Shown here: piece by piece, positions 61,139 to 64,000 of the stretch
How the letters are laid out: each line of letters starts with the position of its first letter
How positions within the stretch are numbered: position 1 is the first letter of the stretch
Assembly (NCBI RefSeq): GCF_015751765.1
Contig: NZ_JADOTX010000001.1
Location: 1,612,001-1,676,000 of the forward strand
Source of the DNA: Micromonospora ureilytica
Lineage (GTDB): Bacteria > Actinomycetota > Actinomycetes > Mycobacteriales > Micromonosporaceae
DNA length: 64,000 bases
Direction: 5' to 3'
Program-made: the position numbers and the translations under genes
The notes under the pieces: model-generated
Told to the model about the DNA's origin: nothing
Databases searched by the model: none
The model's input: the letters and a program-made list of their open reading frames with translations, nothing else

Positions 61139-62326
61139 GTGACACGGTCCGCATCCACGTCCGGCGCGGTGCGTGTCGCGTTCGCGTTCTGGATCACGCT
61201 CGTCGGCACCACAGTGCCGACCCCGCTCTATCCGCTCTACGAGATGGAGTTCGGGTTCTCGTCGTTGACGGTGACAGTGGTCTACGCGTTGTACGCGCTG
61301 GGAGTCGTCGTCGGGCTGCTGGTCTTCGGTCGGCTCTCCGACCAGATCGGCCGACGCCCGGTCATCCTCATCGCGCTGCTGCTGTCGGTCGCCGCCGACG
61401 CCGTGTTCCTGGCCGCCGTGGACCTGGCCATGATCATCGTGGGCCGGATCGTCGCCGGGCTGTCCGCCGCGCTGATCATCGGTGCGGCGACCGCGGCGCT
61501 GGCGGAGCTGATCGACCCTCGGCACCCGAAGCGTGCCGCCACCGTGTCGATCTTCGCGAACCTGGGCGGCCTCGCCACCGGCACCCTGCTGTCCGGGATC
61601 GTTTCGGACGTGGCGCCCGAACCGCTCCGGCTGCCCTGGGTGATCGTGCTGATCCTGGCGGTGATCGCGATCATCGCGCTGCGGGGCGTGCCGGAGACGG
61701 TCCGGGAGCGCTCGCCGGTGACCCTGCGGGTGCAGCGGTTGCACGTGCCGGCGGCCATTCGCGGCGCCTTCGTCCGCTCGGCGATCACCGCTGGCGCGGG
61801 CTTCGCCGCTCTCGGGGTGCTCACGTCGGTGAGCGGGCTGTTCCTCGGCATGGTCCTGCACGAGACCTCACACACCGTGGCCGCGTTGGTGGTCTTCGTG
61901 GCGTTCGCCGGCGCGGCGTTCGGTCAGCTGCTGACCCGCGTGCTGTCCTCGCGCGCCGCGTTGGCCAGCGCGTGTGTCGGCCTGGTCGTGGGGGCGGGTC
62001 TGCTCGCGTTCAGCATGTGGATGGCGTTGCTGGCGACGCTGCTCGTCAGCGCGGCGATCATCGGGGTCGCGTCCGGGGTGGCGGTCGGCGACGGCATCGC
62101 GACGATCACGATGAAGACCGAGCCGCAGCACCGGGCCGAGGCGGTGTCGACGTTCTTCGCCATCCTGTTCGCCATGCTCGGCGTGCCCGCGGTCGGGGTC
62201 GGTCTGCTGATCCAGTCGATCGGGCTGCGACCCGCCGGCGAGATCTTCAGCGCGGTGGTGGCGGTGCTCGCCCTGGCCGTCCTTGTCAGCCTGGTACGGG
62301 GCGGCCGGACGCGGCCCGCGAGCTGA
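61139..62326 (+). CDS. MFS transporter
   Basis: A 395-residue membrane protein from GTG 61139 (VTRSASTSGAVRVAFAFW), or 415 from ATG 61079. It has twelve helices and the MFS motif A-like loop FGRLSDQIGRRPVI between helices 2 and 3. TPLYPLYEMEFGFSSLTVTVVYALYALG gives the helix 1-2 region. Without a clear ribosome-binding site the start is uncertain. It follows the GH2 gene after a terminator, so it is probably a separate unit. The substrate is unknown; drug or metabolite export is usual for this group. Confidence 0.85.
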   Translation: MTRSASTSGAVRVAFAFWITLVGTTVPTPLYPLYEMEFGFSSLTVTVVYALYALGVVVGLLVFGRLSDQIGRRPVILIALLLSVAADAVFLAAVDLAMIIVGRIVAGLSAALIIGAATAALAELIDPRHPKRAATVSIFANLGGLATGTLLSGIVSDVAPEPLRLPWVIVLILAVIAIIALRGVPETVRERSPVTLRVQRLHVPAAIRGAFVRSAITAGAGFAALGVLTSVSGLFLGMVLHETSHTVAALVVFVAFAGAAFGQLLTRVLSSRAALASACVGLVVGAGLLAFSMWMALLATLLVSAAIIGVASGVAVGDGIATITMKTEPQHRAEAVSTFFAILFAMLGVPAVGVGLLIQSIGLRPAGEIFSAVVAVLALAVLVSLVRGGRTRPAS

Positions 62327-62346
62327 TCACCGGGCGGGCTTGTTCA

Positions 62347-62363
62347 GGGCACCCGAGGTGCCC
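62347..62363 (+). terminator. Short hairpin after the MFS gene
   Basis: GGGCACC (62347-62353) pairs with GGTGCCC (62357-62363) around a CGA loop, 20 bases past the stop. It is a modest terminator candidate. Confidence 0.5.
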
Positions 62364-62397
62364 ATCGGGCCATTCATGGAGGTCTTGCGGCGGTCAT

Positions 62398-62412
62398 CGT
62401 ATACAACATACG
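62398..62412. promoter_or_regulatory. Operator or promoter site before the last gene
   Basis: CGTATACAACATACG has 5-base inverted arms (CGTAT, ATACG) around ACAAC, and includes GTATACAA, similar to GntR-family half-sites and to a -10 box. It is 31 bases above the binding protein start. Confidence 0.35.
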
Positions 62413-62443
62413 CTCCCCGAATCGCCCACTTGAGGAGCTCTCC

Positions 62444-64000
62444 ATGACGAACCTCTCCGTCCGCGACACGAACCTGCCCCGCCGCCGGGTGCTCCGCGCC
62501 GCCGTGGCGGCCGCCGTCGTCTGCACTGTCGTCGCCTGCTCGCCGGTGTCGAACAGCGGAGGCGGCGGCCAACCCGGCGGCGACCAGTCGGCAGGCCAGG
62601 ATTCCTTCGGTACGCCCGCAGACCCCGCCGCCGTGAAGCAGGGCGGCAAGCTGGTCATCGCCCTCTCCGCCGAGCCCGACGCGTTGGACCCGACGCTGTC
62701 GAGAAGCCTCTACTCCCGCTACGTCTTCCAGGCGATGTGCCAGAAGCTCTACGACGTCAACGAGCAGGCGCAGGTCGTACCGCAGCTCGCGACGGCCCTG
62801 CCCACCACGAGCGGCGACGGCCGGACGGTGACCATTCCGCTGCGGCCCGGCGTGCGCTTCGCGGACGGCACGGCGTTCGACTCGGCAGCGGTGAAGGCCA
62901 CCCTGCAACGCCACCTCACCAACGCCCGGTCGGCGCGCAAGAGCGAACTCGGCCCCATCGACGGCGTCGACACCCCGGACGCGCAGACCGTCGTCCTGCG
63001 GCTGAAGCAGCCGTTCGCGCCGCTGCTCGGGGCCCTCGCCGACCGGGCCGGCATGATCATGAGCGCCCAGGCGCTGCGGACCCGGGGTGACGACTTCGCC
63101 TCGGCGCCGGTCTGCGTCGGCCCCTTCAAGTTCGCGAAGCGGGTGCCGCAGAACTCCATCGAGGTCGTGCGGGACCCTAACTACTACGACGCGAGCAAGG
63201 TGCACCTGGACGCCATCTCGTGGCGGATCCTCACCGACGCCAGCATCCGCGCCGCCAACCTGCGCTCCGGCGACGCGCAGGTGGCCGACTCGGTCTCCAC
63301 CCAGGACGTCGCCTCGCTCCGGCAGGACACGGCGGTGTCCGTCCTCCAGTCGCAGTCCCTCGGCTACCAGGGCCTGACCATCAACGTCGGCAACGTCGAC
63401 GGCGTCGGCACCGCGGCCAAGCCCATCAACCGCCCCCTCGCGCAGAACGCCAAGGTGCGGCAGGCCTTCGAGCACGCCATCGACCGCAAGGCCCTTGTCG
63501 ACGCGGTCTTCAACGGTCTGCACGCCGTCGCCTGCTCCCCGATCTCGCCCGCGAGCACGTTCTCGTCCGCCGAGGCCCAGACCTGCCCGGCGCACGACCC
63601 CGCCAAGGCCAAGCAACTGCTGGCCGAGGCCGAGGTGCAGACGCCGTACGCGGTGACGATGCTCGCCTCGAACACCCCCGACACGCTGCGCCTCGCCCAG
63701 GCGTTGCAGTCCATGGTCAAGGACGGCGGATTCGACCTGAAGATCAACCCGGTGGAGTACTCCTCGCTCCTCGACGAGCAGGACCGCGGCAACTTCGAGC
63801 TGCTGCAACTGGGGTGGAGCGGACGGATCGACCCGGACGCCAACATCACGAACTTCGTCGGCACCGGCGCCAGCCAGAACGTCGCCGGCTACAGCAACCC
63901 GCAGCTCGACACCCTGTTGACCCAGGCCCGCCAGGCCGGCGACGTCGAGCAGCGCAGGAAGCTGTACGGGCAGGCGGTCACAGTGCTGCAGCAGGACGAC
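62444..64000 (+). CDS. Peptide-type ABC transporter binding lipoprotein (cut by right edge)
   Basis: The frame is open from the ATG at 62444 to the edge, giving 519 residues. GAGGAG lies before the start. The N-terminus is basic with a twin-Arg-like RRR, then a hydrophobic stretch and the lipobox VVAC, and a Gly/Ser linker. It belongs to SBP_bac_5: GGKLVIALSAEPDALDPTLSRSLYSRYVFQAMCQKLYDV, read in parts as KLVIALSAEPDALDPT, then RPGVRFADGTAFDSAAVKATLQRHL. It differs from the binding protein at 15829. Permeases probably follow outside the window. Confidence 0.9.
   Translation, partial: MTNLSVRDTNLPRRRVLRAAVAAAVVCTVVACSPVSNSGGGGQPGGDQSAGQDSFGTPADPAAVKQGGKLVIALSAEPDALDPTLSRSLYSRYVFQAMCQKLYDVNEQAQVVPQLATALPTTSGDGRTVTIPLRPGVRFADGTAFDSAAVKATLQRHLTNARSARKSELGPIDGVDTPDAQTVVLRLKQPFAPLLGALADRAGMIMSAQALRTRGDDFASAPVCVGPFKFAKRVPQNSIEVVRDPNYYDASKVHLDAISWRILTDASIRAANLRSGDAQVADSVSTQDVASLRQDTAVSVLQSQSLGYQGLTINVGNVDGVGTAAKPINRPLAQNAKVRQAFEHAIDRKALVDAVFNGLHAVACSPISPASTFSSAEAQTCPAHDPAKAKQLLAEAEVQTPYAVTMLASNTPDTLRLAQALQSMVKDGGFDLKINPVEYSSLLDEQDRGNFELLQLGWSGRIDPDANITNFVGTGASQNVAGYSNPQLDTLLTQARQAGDVEQRRKLYGQAVTVLQQDD

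Overview
The window is high-GC, densely coded actinobacterial DNA. Several things point to Micromonosporaceae, most likely Micromonospora or a close relative: GC-ended codons throughout, frequent GTG starts, Tat-type and lipobox export signals, an F420-type LLM oxidoreductase, DUF397 with XRE/DUF5753 regulator pairs, a DivIVA-like protein, type VII (WXG/EspC/YbaB) secretion genes, and palindromic intergenic repeats of a kind I associate from memory with that family. No rRNA, tRNA or CRISPR array was seen.

Layout. (1) 1-3 kb: a LacI regulator with an FAD oxidoreductase that runs off the left edge, divergent from a secreted GH43-like beta-propeller protein; two matching palindromes lie between them. 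(2) 3-10 kb: an LtrA-type membrane protein, a GNAT-like protein with a possible leader peptide, an alpha/beta hydrolase, an aldo/keto reductase divergent from a TetR regulator with two operator-like sites, and an ABC-F ATPase behind a leader that looks like an attenuator. (3) 10-15 kb: DUF1996 and DUF305 exported proteins, a C39-like secreted protease, and a secreted Xaa-Pro dipeptidyl-peptidase. (4) 15-26 kb: a tight ten-gene operon, divergent from an XRE-cupin regulator. It encodes a complete peptide-type ABC importer, an amidohydrolase, a DUF885 hydrolase, an NTF2-like protein, a TIGR04076 protein and an LLM oxidoreductase. It looks like an uptake-and-breakdown pathway for an unidentified amide or peptide-like compound. 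(5) 26-39 kb: a 1113-residue subtilase, small membrane proteins, a LysE exporter, a SEC-C protein, an NmrA-like/AraC divergent pair, a phospholipase C, a WYL/VOC divergent pair and a second aldo/keto reductase.

(6) 39-48 kb is the accessory region: a nuclease-DUF2075 ATPase with a MazG pyrophosphohydrolase (a possible defence pair), a small protein with a caspase-like His/Cys pattern, an XRE-DUF5753/DUF397 pair, a DivIVA-like pair, and a compact type VII effector cassette. The cassette runs YbaB-like, EspC-like, WXG protein with a C-terminal caspase-like His/Cys domain, a putative immunity protein, a DUF4926 protein, a frameshifted zinc-ribbon gene and a tiny coupled ORF. Two long inverted-repeat elements follow. 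(7) 48-56 kb: a TAXI-type binding protein, a two-component system divergent from a tctCBA tricarboxylate transporter, and an NhaA-thioredoxin fusion. (8) 56-64 kb: a 162-bp repeat element, a relic of an MFS transporter, then a secreted GH2 enzyme behind two identical 14-bp operators. This enzyme has duplicated F5/8-type C (CBM32-like) domains inserted between its beta-sandwich and TIM barrel. An MFS transporter and a second peptide-type binding lipoprotein, cut by the right edge, complete the window.

Most transcription units carry their own local regulator with visible palindromic or direct-repeat sites, so the window is rich in testable operators. All functional statements rest on motif and family recognition by reading; no database search was possible.
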